Source: JBGSMF01 sp964651475
Lineage (GTDB): Bacteria > Chloroflexota > Anaerolineae > Fen-1058
Assembly (NCBI GenBank): GCA_964651475.1
Contig: CAZYXV010000001.1
Location: 124,001 to 188,000, forward strand
Length of the DNA stretch: 64,000 nucleotides
Direction: 5' to 3'
A program made the position numbers and the translations under genes. Of the stretch, positions 1 through 8,504 are shown one piece after another (within the stretch, counting starts at the first letter, position 1; each line of letters opens with the position of its first letter). The notes below the pieces were generated by a model that saw only the letters and a list, made by a program, of their open reading frames with translations, searched no databases and had not been told where the DNA came from.

Positions 1-1330
1 CGATGCCTTCGTCCGAAGCGTCGCGCACTTCCCAATCGTGCGCCGGCATTTTTTCGCGACTTTCCAGACAAGACATACCAACCCAACTCGCGCCCAGGCG
101 CACCGAACTCATCGCCGCGTCAATCGCCACGTTGCCGCCGCCCAGCACCAGCACGCGCTTGCCCTCAATCTTGGGCCTGACGTCTGCGCCATTGTCCGAG
201 AGGCTCACCTCGCGCAAAAAGTCAGTTGCCACAATCACGTTGGGCAAATCCACGCCGGGGATCGGCAGCCGCAAGCCGGTGTGCGCGCCGACGGCGACAA
301 AGACCGCGTTGTAATCTTGCAACAGCGCCGTCACATTGTCCACGCGGTGGTTCAGCTCAAGCTCGACGCCCGTCGCCAGCACATCGTCCACGTCTTTTTG
401 CAGCTCTTCATAAGGCAAACGATACGAAGGGATGCCCACCCGCATCATGCCGCCAGCCACCGGCAGCGCCTCGAACACGGTCACCTGATAGCCCTGCCTG
501 GCCAGGTCTTGCGCGCAAGTCAGGCCGGCCGGGCCGCCGCCCACAATCGCCACCTTGCCATGCCCGTCGGGCGGCATGGTGGCGGGCGGCGGGGCCAGGT
601 TAATCTGGTCGGGGTGCGCCCGCGCCCAATCGCTGACAAAGCGTTTGAGGTGCATAATGCCCAGCGGCTCTTCGCCCAGCACCGAGTGGCGCGTGCAGGC
701 GTCTTCGCAGCGGTGGTTGCACACGCGCCCGCACACCGCCGGGAAGGGATTGTCTTCGCGGATGGTGCGATACGCATCGGCAAAGCGGCCTTCGCGGATG
801 AGGGCGATATAGCCCATGGCGCGCTGCTCGATGGGGCACGCGCTGCGGCACGGCGCTTCGCCGCGCTTTTCGATGACAAACGCATTGGGAATGGCCTGCG
901 GGTAGCGCTTGTAGACCGCCTTGCGCGTCATCATGCCAATGTTGAACTCGTCGGGCTGCACGATGGGACACACCGCCGCGCAATCGCCGCAGCCAGTGCA
1001 TTTGGTCACGTCTACAAAGCGCGGCGTGCGGCGCAGCCGCACGGAAAAATTGCCCGCTTCGCCGCTGATGGACTCGATGTCGCTCATCGTCATGATGTCA
1101 ATATTCAAGTGGCGGCCAGTCTCTACCAGCTTGGGCGACATGATACACATCGCGCAGTCGTTAGTGGGAAAGGTCTTGTCTAACTGCGCCATCGTCCCGC
1201 CAATGGCCGGGCCGCTGTCGGTGAGATACACCTTAAAGCCGCTTTCGGCCAAATCGAGCGACGCCTGCATCCCACCGATGCCCGCGCCAACCACCAATAC
1301 CGCACCGACTTTAGAATTTTCGACTGTCAT
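1..1330 (-). CDS. HdrA-like / GltD-like fused FAD oxidoreductase (partial)
   Basis: Partial: 443 codons are readable and the C-terminus lies beyond base 1. Residues 13-20 (VVGAGIGG) form an FAD-binding Rossmann start. A DCAMC cysteine pair (58-62) and one 4Fe-4S site (CTGCGDC 111-117 plus C121) follow, as in HdrA of heterodisulfide reductases. From about residue 160 the protein becomes a glutamate-synthase small-subunit type module: a cysteine-rich part (C161, C165, C200, C204, C208, C212) and a second dinucleotide fold VAIVGGGPAG (260-269). The family usually links an NAD(P)H-oxidising GltD-like flavoprotein to HdrA electron transfer in the cytoplasm. The start follows GAGGGG four bases upstream of ATG. 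It is the last visible gene of the minus-strand hdr cluster, so NAD(P)H coupling of that complex is a reasonable inference. Confidence 0.85.
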   Translation of the reverse strand, partial: MTVENSKVGAVLVVGAGIGGMQASLDLAESGFKVYLTDSGPAIGGTMAQLDKTFPTNDCAMCIMSPKLVETGRHLNIDIMTMSDIESISGEAGNFSVRLRRTPRFVDVTKCTGCGDCAAVCPIVQPDEFNIGMMTRKAVYKRYPQAIPNAFVIEKRGEAPCRSACPIEQRAMGYIALIREGRFADAYRTIREDNPFPAVCGRVCNHRCEDACTRHSVLGEEPLGIMHLKRFVSDWARAHPDQINLAPPPATMPPDGHGKVAIVGGGPAGLTCAQDLARQGYQVTVFEALPVAGGMMRVGIPSYRLPYEELQKDVDDVLATGVELELNHRVDNVTALLQDYNAVFVAVGAHTGLRLPIPGVDLPNVIVATDFLREVSLSDNGADVRPKIEGKRVLVLGGGNVAIDAAMSSVRLGASWVGMSCLESREKMPAHDWEVRDASDEGI

Positions 1331-1427
1331 ATTTCCCCTCGCCAAATCACATTGAAACCGTTCTCGCGTCGCCTTGGGCGCCCGATAGGGCCCCCGCCGG
1401 GCGAACCAGAACAACAGAGCGATATTC

Positions 1428-1991
1428 CTAGAATGAAGCTTGTGGATGCTTCAAATAACAAACGATCTCGACCATATCCTGCGTGTCGCCCGCAGGGCTG
1501 ATAAAACGGTCTCTGAATGTATGCTCTATCTTGAACCCCAATGACTGGAAAGCGCGAATATCTTTGGTCTGCGAAGCCGCCGTTCGCGCAAACAGGATTT
1601 GCAACCCCATTTCCTGCCCAATATCCATCAGGGCCTTGATCATCAGATTGCCCAGGCCGCGCCCGCGAAATTCGTGGCACAGATAAATGCGCACCTCAGC
1701 CACGTGGCGGTCGCACCCGCGTCCCAACTGCAACATGGCCTCGCCCACCAGCTTGTTCTCCACGCTGGCCACAATCGGGACGACGTGCGCCAGATTCACG
1801 TGCTCCGCCCAGTGCTCCACGAGGCGGGCGTCGTGCACGTCATCGCGAAAGAACTGCAAATCGGCGCTCGTGGCGCACCGAAACATTTCGGTCAACTGAT
1901 CGCGATCGCCCGACCTCAAAATGCGCAGCGTCGCCTGCAAGCCGGTGGGCAGCGTGACCACGCGATTAAAATTCTTGATGTTTGCGGGCAT
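1428..1991 (-). CDS. GNAT-family N-acetyltransferase (copy 2)
   Basis: A 187-residue protein with the GNAT fold. The acetyl-CoA loop is seen as FRGRGLGNLMIKAL near residues 108-121 (the R/Q-x-x-G-x-G/A motif), followed by a DIGQEMGLQ helix and an FQSLGF strand near the C-terminus. Acceptor unknown. It is the same length as the next gene (2004-2567) and similar along its whole length (both have LYL/IYLCHEFRGRG-type and AFQ.LGFK signatures and end in a hydrophobic CxxxxPxxxF tail), so the two are tandem paralogues. The start ATG at 1991 has AGGGAGAG upstream. Lying between hdrB and the HdrA/GltD gene on the same strand, it is probably in the hdr transcript; its relation to redox chemistry is unknown. 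Confidence 0.85.
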   Translation of the reverse strand: MPANIKNFNRVVTLPTGLQATLRILRSGDRDQLTEMFRCATSADLQFFRDDVHDARLVEHWAEHVNLAHVVPIVASVENKLVGEAMLQLGRGCDRHVAEVRIYLCHEFRGRGLGNLMIKALMDIGQEMGLQILFARTAASQTKDIRAFQSLGFKIEHTFRDRFISPAGDTQDMVEIVCYLKHPQASF

Positions 1992-2003
1992 CTCTTTCTC
2001 TCC

Positions 2004-2567
2004 CTAGAATGCAGCCGGATACTCGACCAGACACAAGATCATCAAAGCCACGTCAATCGTATCGCCCTGCGGGATCATGAAGAAATCACTATACGTAAAC
2101 TCGTGCTTGAAGCCTAAATTCTGAAACGCCTTGATGACCTGCACCTGGTTGACCGGCACTTCGGCCACCATTTGCTGCAGGCCGATTTTGCGCGCAATAT
2201 CAATCAGGCCAGACAGCATCAGCCCACCAATCCCCCGGCGGCGAAACGCGCGATCCAGGTACAGCCGCACCCATCCGATGTGCCGTTGGTAACCAGCACC
2301 AATGTGCAGCGTGGCATCGCCCACGATCTTGTCATTGACTACGGCGACGATAGGAAAAATCCTGGTATAATCCAGGTTATCGCACCAACCGGCTACTATC
2401 TCTGGATTGACCGCCTCACTGCGAAAGTAATCCAGGTCTTCTTGCGGCGCCGAGCCGAACAATTCCAGCAGCAAAGGCTTGTCTGTTTTGAGCAACGGAC
2501 GAATCAACACACGCATTCCATCCTCAAGTGTCACCAGGCGACGGTAGGTAGCCAGTTGTTCGATCAT
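2004..2567 (-). CDS. GNAT-family N-acetyltransferase (copy 1)
   Basis: 187 residues, GNAT fold, with the acetyl-CoA binding loop FRRRGIGGLMLSGL and the conserved terminal FQNLGF strand. It probably transfers an acetyl group to a small molecule or protein amine in the cytoplasm; the substrate cannot be read from the sequence. The start ATG at 2567 has a clear AAGGAG six bases upstream. It is a tandem paralogue of 1428-1991, separated by 12 bp. Both lie in the middle of the heterodisulfide-reductase gene run. Pairs of this kind could be regulators (for example lysine acetylation) or bystanders; the context alone does not decide. Confidence 0.85.
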   Translation of the reverse strand: MIEQLATYRRLVTLEDGMRVLIRPLLKTDKPLLLELFGSAPQEDLDYFRSEAVNPEIVAGWCDNLDYTRIFPIVAVVNDKIVGDATLHIGAGYQRHIGWVRLYLDRAFRRRGIGGLMLSGLIDIARKIGLQQMVAEVPVNQVQVIKAFQNLGFKHEFTYSDFFMIPQGDTIDVALMILCLVEYPAAF

Positions 2568-2624
2568 CGTTGTCTCCTTGCAATTAGCGAGTGGACGAGC
2601 GTTTTGCGCCTTGACTGTTCGCTT

Positions 2625-3470
2625 TCACCACAAGCCAACAGCCCTCAGCGCGGCGGCGGGCTCAATCAAGTGCTTGCCCAACCACGAGCCAACTCCCGGC
2701 AGGCCAAACGCCAACCCCATCAATTCGGTAAAATAAAAGATCGGCACCTGGGGCTGATTGGATTGCCGCATTTCCAGGTTCATCTGGCACATGGGGCAGG
2801 CAGTGACAATGGCCTCTGCGCCGGCTTCGCGCGCGTGCACCGCCAGGTCGGTGACCAGCTTGGTGGCAATGTCTACCCGAGGCAACGACGCGCTGCCCCC
2901 GCAGCAATCCACTGCATACGACCAGTTTTTGACCTCCGCCCCCAAGGTCTGCAAAATGCGGTTCATCAACACCGGGTTTTCGGGGTTGTCAAACTCCATC
3001 AACTTGGGGGGGCGGACCAGCAAACAGCCATAGTAACTGACCACCTTCAAGCCGGTCAGCGGGCGCTTGACTTGCGCGGCAACAGAGTCCAGGTTGTTTG
3101 CCACCACATCAAGCGGATGGCGCACATGCACGTCGCCGGTATAGGTGAACTCGACGGCGTCCTCGATCTCCTTGCGGCGCTCAGGATCGTTGCGCAGCGC
3201 GTAATCGGCGGCCTTGATGCGATTAAAGCAAGCCGCGCAAGGGGCGACCAGATCTCCCTTACCCGCTTCTTGCGCCAGCGCAATGTTCACCGCAGGCAAG
3301 CTCACGGCCAAATTGGCGCTGGCCGAGTGAGCCGAAGAAGCGCCGCAGCACACCCAATCTTCCAGCTCGACCAATGCAGCGCCCAACGCCTCAAATACCG
3401 CGCGGGTTGAAGCATCGTACTCAGTAGCCGTCGCGTGCAAACTGCATCCAGGATAATAACTAAATTCCAT
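2625..3470 (-). CDS. hdrB: Heterodisulfide reductase subunit B-like (second copy)
   Basis: HdrB/CCG-domain protein, 281 residues from the ATG at 3470, which has GAGGTG five to six bases upstream; a GTG at 3476 is an alternative. Both cysteine-rich CCG motifs are present. The first is C9, C41-C42, C78, C81, i.e. C-x31-CC-x35-C-x2-C; the second is YYGC, DCCGG and CPMC. In methanogen HdrB these hold the noncubane 4Fe-4S clusters that reduce disulfides. With the hdrC just upstream (3525-4076) it should form the catalytic HdrBC part of the complex. The natural substrate in a non-methanogen is unknown. Confidence 0.9.
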   Translation of the reverse strand: MEFSYYPGCSLHATATEYDASTRAVFEALGAALVELEDWVCCGASSAHSASANLAVSLPAVNIALAQEAGKGDLVAPCAACFNRIKAADYALRNDPERRKEIEDAVEFTYTGDVHVRHPLDVVANNLDSVAAQVKRPLTGLKVVSYYGCLLVRPPKLMEFDNPENPVLMNRILQTLGAEVKNWSYAVDCCGGSASLPRVDIATKLVTDLAVHAREAGAEAIVTACPMCQMNLEMRQSNQPQVPIFYFTELMGLAFGLPGVGSWLGKHLIEPAAALRAVGLW

Positions 3471-3524
3471 AACCACACCTCAATTGTGATAAGGTGGCAT
3501 TGTGATGAGGTGACAGGCAAACTT

Positions 3525-4076
3525 TTACCTTGTCACCTTGTCACCTTGTCGGCTTTTTTCAAACACCCGCTTGACGCGCGCGCGATTCTTGCTGAACTTG
3601 GGCAGCACGGGCACTTTGCCCTTGAGTAACATTTGCGGGGCCACTTTGAACATCACCGGATCGGAAAACATGCCGCCCGAGCGCAGCATGTACAATCCCA
3701 TCAGGCCCGCCTCGTACATGTGACCGGTTTGCTCGATGATGCCCAGGAAAATATTGTGGAACAACCGCACGTTGGGCTGAGCAGGCTTGACCCCCTCTGC
3801 TATGGCAATTTGCCGCAAGGCGTCCATTACGTGTGCAATGTCAATATTGTTGGGGCAGCGCGCGCCGCACGTTTCGCACCCGGCGCAAATCCAGATATCG
3901 GGACTGCTGAGCACCTCTTGCATTTGCCCCAACTGCACCATGCGCAAGATGCGGTCCGGCCCGTACTCCATCGCGTACGATACCGGGCAGCCCGCCGTAC
4001 ACTTGTGGCAATGGTAGCACAATTGCGTTGTTTCGTGCGCCAGTTCGTTTACTCGTCGTTGAAATGTCATATCCAT
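3525..4076 (-). CDS. hdrC: Heterodisulfide reductase subunit C-like (second copy)
   Basis: 183-residue HdrC-type ferredoxin subunit with two 4Fe-4S motifs: CYHCHKCTAGCP near residues 20-31 and CAGCETCGARCP near 64-75. It passes electrons from HdrA to HdrB in the cytoplasm. The ATG at 4076 has GAGGG five bases upstream; an ATG two codons later lacks such spacing. The C-terminal ~70 residues are basic and hydrophobic, longer than the other hdrC (9427-9831). It sits between hdrA (4168-5889) and hdrB (2625-3470). The gap to hdrB holds short GTCACCTT direct repeats (3532-3548) of unknown meaning. Confidence 0.9.
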   Translation of the reverse strand: MDMTFQRRVNELAHETTQLCYHCHKCTAGCPVSYAMEYGPDRILRMVQLGQMQEVLSSPDIWICAGCETCGARCPNNIDIAHVMDALRQIAIAEGVKPAQPNVRLFHNIFLGIIEQTGHMYEAGLMGLYMLRSGGMFSDPVMFKVAPQMLLKGKVPVLPKFSKNRARVKRVFEKSRQGDKVTR

Positions 4077-4079
4077 TGT

Positions 4080-4167
4080 ACCCTCATTCTAAGGCTGAGG
4101 TTAAGGCTAAGGCTAAGAGCAATCCTAACCCTCAACCTTGACCCCAACCTTAGCCTCAACCTTAACC
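4080..4167. repeat. CTAAGG / CCTTAG low-complexity inverted array
   Basis: The gap between hdrA and hdrC is filled by repeats of a 6-7 base motif: on the left GGTTAAGGCTAAGGCTAAG, on the right the complementary sense CTTAGCCTCAACCTTAACC. Left and right halves can pair as a long imperfect hairpin around position 4125. There is no T-tract, so a simple terminator is unlikely. It could be an mRNA-processing or stability element inside the operon, or merely slipped-strand expansion. Confidence 0.6.
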
Positions 4168-5889
4168 TTAGACCAACACGTCCGCCATAAACAGAATCTG
4201 CGTCGGCGTCCAATTGCGCACCGAGCTGGCCTTGTTCGGGCAAGCCGCCGCGCACGCGCCGCACGCCTGGCACAGCGCCACGTTGACCGTGGCTATGCCG
4301 GCAATTTCGTCAATCTGCCGGGCGCCATACGGGCAAGCCGGGACACAAATTCCACACGCCGCGCACAATTCCGGCGTAACCTGGGCGATGGTCGGCTCGG
4401 CTTTCATCTCGTCGCGGCTAAAGAGTTGCAGCACTTTGGCGGCGGCGGCGCTGGCCTGTCCAACCGTCTCTGGAATATCCTTTGGCCCCTGGCCAGTCCC
4501 GGCCAAAAAGATGCCCGCCGTCAGGCTCTCTACCGGGCGCAACTTGGGGTGCGCCTCGTTGTAAAAACCGTCGGCGTTCGTGCTGATGTGCAAGCGCTGC
4601 GCCAACTCTTTGGCGCCGTCCGGGGCGGCCATTGGCGTCGCCAACACCACCATATCGGCGGCCACCTCAATCGCGCGTCCGCTTAGCGTATCGCTACCCC
4701 ACACCTTGACCTTGTCGCCATCGCGGAAAATCTTGCTCACCTTGCCGCGCAGATACAGCACGCGCGAATCCGTCATAGCCCGCTGCACGTATTCGTCATA
4801 GTGCAGCCCCGCCGAGCGGATGTCTATGTAAAACACGTAAGCCTGGCCGTTTGGCACGCGCTCTTTGAACAGCATGGCCTGTTTCGCCACGTACATGCAG
4901 CACACTTTGGAACAATACGGCACGCCCAGCTGGGGATCGCGCGAGCCGGCGCATTGTACAAAGACCACTTCGCGGGGGATCCGCCCATCGCTGGGGCGGC
5001 GCACTTTTTCACCTGGCGCGAGCATGCTCTCAAACGCCAACCCATCTATCACGTCTGGAATCGCCCCGCCGCCGTATTCGGGCAGTTTGGATAGTGAGTA
5101 GCGGTCATAGCCGGTCGCGGCCACGATGGCGCCCACGTCAAATGTACTGGATACGGGAGATTGGGTATTTTCGTTGTCTACTCGTTTACTTTCCACCGTT
5201 GCTCGAAAGTTGCCCACGTAGCCATCCACCTGGACAACTTGGGCGTTAGTAATAACCTGGATGTTCGGGTGAGCCATCACGCGCTGGATGCGCTTTTGGA
5301 GCAAATCGGGGGCGGCGGCAAAGTTCAAATACGTGCCGGCAAGTTCCGCCATGTGCCCGCCCAGGCGATCACTGCGCTCGACCAGGATCACATGATAACC
5401 CGCCTCGGCGATATCCAGCGCGGCCGTCATTCCGGCAACGCCGCCGCCAATCACCATGGCCTTTTTGGTGAGCGGGATGCTGAGCGGGTCGAGCGCCTCG
5501 TTGCGCTTGACCTTTTCAACCATGGATTGAATGGTGAGCAGCGCCTTGTGCGTGGCGCGTCCCGGCTCTTTGGCGTGCACCCACGAGCACTGTTCGCGGA
5601 TGTTGGCGCACTCGAGCAAGTACGGGTTGAGACCTGCGCCGGCCGCCGTGCGCCGAAAGGTTACTTCGTGCATGGCCGGCGAACACGCCGCCACAATTAC
5701 GCCATCCAGGCCATACTCTTTGATCGCATCGGTGATCAACTGTTGACCGGGATCAGAGCACGTATACTTGTACGTCGTCGCAAACGCCACGCCGGGATAA
5801 GACTTGATATCCTCGGCGACCTTGTCCACATCCACCGTCCCGGAGATGTTGATCCCACAATGGCAGATGAACACCCCAATTTTGCGCAT
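4168..5889 (-). CDS. hdrA: Heterodisulfide reductase subunit A-like (full-length type)
   Basis: 573-residue FAD and iron-sulfur protein. The N-terminal domain (1-145) has the HdrA start GVFICHCGINISG and a CSPAMHE stretch; an FAD Rossmann motif VIGGGVAG lies at 156-163; a conserved QCAGSRDP / YCSKVCCMY block sits in the middle. Two ferredoxin-type 4Fe-4S sites close the protein (CAACGICVPACP and CQACGACAAACP, near 510-555). The usual TFPTxDCxxC cluster site after the Rossmann fold is missing here; that position reads GTYLNFAAAPD. HdrA normally receives electrons and may bifurcate them through FAD. The aminotransferase gene lies upstream and hdrC downstream in the same operon. Confidence 0.9.
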   Translation of the reverse strand: MRKIGVFICHCGINISGTVDVDKVAEDIKSYPGVAFATTYKYTCSDPGQQLITDAIKEYGLDGVIVAACSPAMHEVTFRRTAAGAGLNPYLLECANIREQCSWVHAKEPGRATHKALLTIQSMVEKVKRNEALDPLSIPLTKKAMVIGGGVAGMTAALDIAEAGYHVILVERSDRLGGHMAELAGTYLNFAAAPDLLQKRIQRVMAHPNIQVITNAQVVQVDGYVGNFRATVESKRVDNENTQSPVSSTFDVGAIVAATGYDRYSLSKLPEYGGGAIPDVIDGLAFESMLAPGEKVRRPSDGRIPREVVFVQCAGSRDPQLGVPYCSKVCCMYVAKQAMLFKERVPNGQAYVFYIDIRSAGLHYDEYVQRAMTDSRVLYLRGKVSKIFRDGDKVKVWGSDTLSGRAIEVAADMVVLATPMAAPDGAKELAQRLHISTNADGFYNEAHPKLRPVESLTAGIFLAGTGQGPKDIPETVGQASAAAAKVLQLFSRDEMKAEPTIAQVTPELCAACGICVPACPYGARQIDEIAGIATVNVALCQACGACAAACPNKASSVRNWTPTQILFMADVLV

Positions 5890-5959
5890 ATCATCACCGT
5901 ATTGCGTACTGCGTATTGCGTATGGTGAAACGGAACACGCAATACGACATACACTTGCA
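5890..5959. repeat. GCGTATTGCGTA short repeats
   Basis: The spacer between hdrA and the aminotransferase contains GCGTACTGCGTATTGCGTA and then the inverse GCAATACGACATAC. The two sides can pair, giving a small AT/GC mixed hairpin. No T-run and no clear promoter were seen. Confidence 0.4.
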
Positions 5960-7105
5960 TTACAACCCTATCAAGCTTGCCCCTACCGGCACATTAATAC
6001 CCTTGAGCCGCAAGAACTCTTCGACGGCAAACAAGAAATCCAGCAAAAACTCGCGCGTGGCGGCCTTGCCCAGGTGCCCCACCCGGAAAATCTTGCCCGT
6101 CAGTTCGCCCAGCCCACCGCCGATCGCCATGCCGCGCTCGGCAGACAACCATTTCATCAACTCGCTCACTTCAAATTCCGGGCGAGCTCTTACAGCGGTG
6201 GCAATCGGCGCGGCGTACTCGTCGGGCACAAACATCTCAAAGCCCACATTCCGCAATCCGGCGCGCACAATTCGGCTGGCGCGCGCGTACTTGGCGATGT
6301 GAGCTTGCAGCCCTCCAGATACAATCTTGCGCAGGCTGGTGCGCAGCCCTACGATGTTATTGGTCGGCAACGTCACCGGGTACGGATGCCAACTGCTCCA
6401 CTCGGCGGCATACTTGCGCCACGTCCTGAGATTGAGATACCAGCCGTGCCCCGCCCCGCTGTGGCTATCCACCAATTCCCACGCGCGCGGGCTGACGCTG
6501 ATGAACGCCACGCCCGGCGGCGTTTCCAGGCACTTGTTCGCGGCGGTCACGCACACGTCAATGCCCCACGCATCCGCCGGCAAATCCACGCCGCCCAATG
6601 AAGACACCGCGTCCACAATTATCGCCCGCCCGGCCTCGCGCGCCGCCTGGGCCAACTCGCGCACGGGATTCAAAACGGTCGTGGCTGTTTCGTGATGGAC
6701 GATTGCCACGGCGCGCGCGTTGGGATGCTCCCGCAGCAACTCGTGCAACTTGTCAGGCGCAAGCGGCCGGCCCAGCGGCGCGTCGAACGGCACCACATCC
6801 AACCCGTACCCGCCAGCTATGGTTGCCAATCGCTCGCCAAAAAAGCCGTTGTGCCCCACAATGATTTGTTGGCCGGTCGCCAGTAAACTGCCCAAGGCCA
6901 TATCCATCGCAGCCGAGCCAGGGCCCGGCACGAGGAACAAATCATTCTGGGTCTGAAAGATTTGCTTGAGCAGCGCCAACGTCTCGGTATAGACCTGCAT
7001 CCAATCCGGGCCGTAATGGCGCATCACCGGCTGCGCCATCGCGTCCAGCACATCGTCTTCCACTTCGCCTGGGCCGGGGATAAAGAGCTTGAGATGTTGA
7101 GTCAT
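5960..7105 (-). CDS. Class V PLP aminotransferase, alanine/serine-glyoxylate type
   Basis: 381 residues, usual length for the alanine-glyoxylate / serine-pyruvate aminotransferase family. The N-terminus LFIPGPGEVEDDVL matches the family start, the PLP-phosphate loop GPGSAAMDMAL is at 61-71, Asp165 (IIVDAVSSLGG) should contact the pyridine nitrogen, and the Schiff-base lysine is K191 in TAANKCLETPPG. It moves an amino group between alanine, serine or another small amino acid and glyoxylate or pyruvate, in the cytoplasm. The gene starts 6 bp after the upstream hdrA (7112-8422), so it is co-transcribed with hdr genes. Whether its substrate is linked to the Hdr redox reaction is an open question; phosphonate or isopurine transaminases are related alternatives. 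Confidence 0.88.
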   Translation of the reverse strand: MTQHLKLFIPGPGEVEDDVLDAMAQPVMRHYGPDWMQVYTETLALLKQIFQTQNDLFLVPGPGSAAMDMALGSLLATGQQIIVGHNGFFGERLATIAGGYGLDVVPFDAPLGRPLAPDKLHELLREHPNARAVAIVHHETATTVLNPVRELAQAAREAGRAIIVDAVSSLGGVDLPADAWGIDVCVTAANKCLETPPGVAFISVSPRAWELVDSHSGAGHGWYLNLRTWRKYAAEWSSWHPYPVTLPTNNIVGLRTSLRKIVSGGLQAHIAKYARASRIVRAGLRNVGFEMFVPDEYAAPIATAVRARPEFEVSELMKWLSAERGMAIGGGLGELTGKIFRVGHLGKAATREFLLDFLFAVEEFLRLKGINVPVGASLIGL

Positions 7106-7111
7106 TATACG

Positions 7112-8422
7112 TTATCGCCTTTGAAATAGCGCCAGCACTTTGGCCGCCGCGCCGCTGGCCTGGGCTACCGTTTCGGGAATATCTTTGGGGCCCGAACCTG
7201 CCCCGGCGATAAATACCCCCGGCAGCGCCGTGCTGACCGGGTCGAGCTCGCCATCCGCCGAGACGTAGAACCCATTCTCGTCGGCAGGCAATCCGGCGAT
7301 GCGCTGTATATCTGATGTCCCCACTGCCGGCAGCGCCGCCAGTGAAAGCACCACCAGGTCGGCGGCAATCTCTACCTTGCGTCCGGAAAGCGTATCGCTG
7401 CCCCACACCATCACCTTGTCGCCGTCGCGGTAAATCTTGCTCACCTTGCCGCGCAGATACACCACGCCCTCGTCTTGCTGCGCGCGGTTGATAAATTCCT
7501 CATAGCCCTTGCCGCCCGCGCGGATATCAATGTAGAACACATACGGTTGCCCGCCGTGCACACGATGTTTGTAGAGAATGGCTTGCTTGGCCGTGTACAT
7601 ACAACAAATCTTGGAGCAATACGGCACGCCGTGCTCGGGATCGCGCGAGCCTGAGCATTGCACGAACACGACTTCTCTTGGCTCTTTGCCATCGGAAGGA
7701 CGCCTGACCTTGCCGCCGGTGGGGCCAGAGGCCGCCAGCAAGCGTTCAAAAGCCATCGCGTCAATCACGTCGGGGAGCTTGCCGCCCCCGTATTCGGGCA
7801 GCCGCGCCTGCGGGAACAAATCGTAACCGGTAGCCATCACCACCGCCCCCACGTGTTCTTCCACCACCGTATCTTGCTGATCGAACACAATCGCGTTGGT
7901 GGGGCAGAATTTGAGGCACGCGCCGCATTTGGGTTTTTCGCCGGCTGCCATGCTCTTGAGCCGGATACACACCTCGGGGTTGATCACCGGCTTGTTGGGC
8001 ACGGCCTGCGGGCTGAGCGTGTAGATGGCCTTGCGCACGCCCACGCCCCGGTCGAACTCGGCGGGGGCCTTCCACGGGCATTTTTCCTGGCAGAGGCCGC
8101 AGCCGGTGCACACGTCCCAATTCACATACGCCGCCTTGCGCCGAATCTTGACCGTGAAATCGCCCTGGCTCCCGGCGATTTCCGTAACCTCGCTGTACGC
8201 ATATAGCTTGATATTCTCGTGATGGCCTACCTCGACCGTGCGCGGCGTCATGATGCACTGCGAACAATCCAGCGTGGGGAACGTTTCGGAAAGTTGCGCC
8301 ATGTGCCCGCCGATAGACGGTTGGCGCTCGACCAGCACCACCTGGTAGCCGCTGTTGGCAATGTCCAATGCGGCCTGGATCCCGGCAATGCCCGCACCAA
8401 TCACCAAAGCCCGATTATTCAT
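7112..8422 (-). CDS. hdrA: Heterodisulfide reductase subunit A-like (short type)
   Basis: 436 residues from the ATG at 8422; a TTG at 8434 would add four residues. The Rossmann motif VIGAGIAG lies at the very N-terminus, so the ~145-residue N-terminal HdrA domain is missing. The TFPTLDCSQC cluster site is present. Two 4Fe-4S sites follow (CTGCGLCQEKCP, and a second with C-x-R then CGACLKFCP), then the QCSGSRDP / YCSKICCMY block shared with 4168-5889. The C-terminal double ferredoxin domain of full HdrA is absent. It is thus complementary in modules to the other hdrA. Part of the run hdrC-hdrB-hdrA transcribed from near 9850; the likely partner is the HdrB/HdrC pair directly upstream. Confidence 0.9.
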   Translation of the reverse strand: MNNRALVIGAGIAGIQAALDIANSGYQVVLVERQPSIGGHMAQLSETFPTLDCSQCIMTPRTVEVGHHENIKLYAYSEVTEIAGSQGDFTVKIRRKAAYVNWDVCTGCGLCQEKCPWKAPAEFDRGVGVRKAIYTLSPQAVPNKPVINPEVCIRLKSMAAGEKPKCGACLKFCPTNAIVFDQQDTVVEEHVGAVVMATGYDLFPQARLPEYGGGKLPDVIDAMAFERLLAASGPTGGKVRRPSDGKEPREVVFVQCSGSRDPEHGVPYCSKICCMYTAKQAILYKHRVHGGQPYVFYIDIRAGGKGYEEFINRAQQDEGVVYLRGKVSKIYRDGDKVMVWGSDTLSGRKVEIAADLVVLSLAALPAVGTSDIQRIAGLPADENGFYVSADGELDPVSTALPGVFIAGAGSGPKDIPETVAQASGAAAKVLALFQRR

Positions 8423-8504
8423 ATCAAATACCAAAATTAAAAATCTAGTAACTACTCAGCCTCGCTCGCCGCGCCGTCCCCGGCCGGCTGAGCAGTTACA
8501 ACTT

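Noticed and set aside
38..1183. Long plus-strand open frame opposite the HdrA/GltD gene
   Set aside because: It is His/Arg/Ala-rich without domains and lies opposite a gene with clear motifs; a GC-driven shadow frame. The same holds for 2172-3410, 5161-5928 and 39040-40293.
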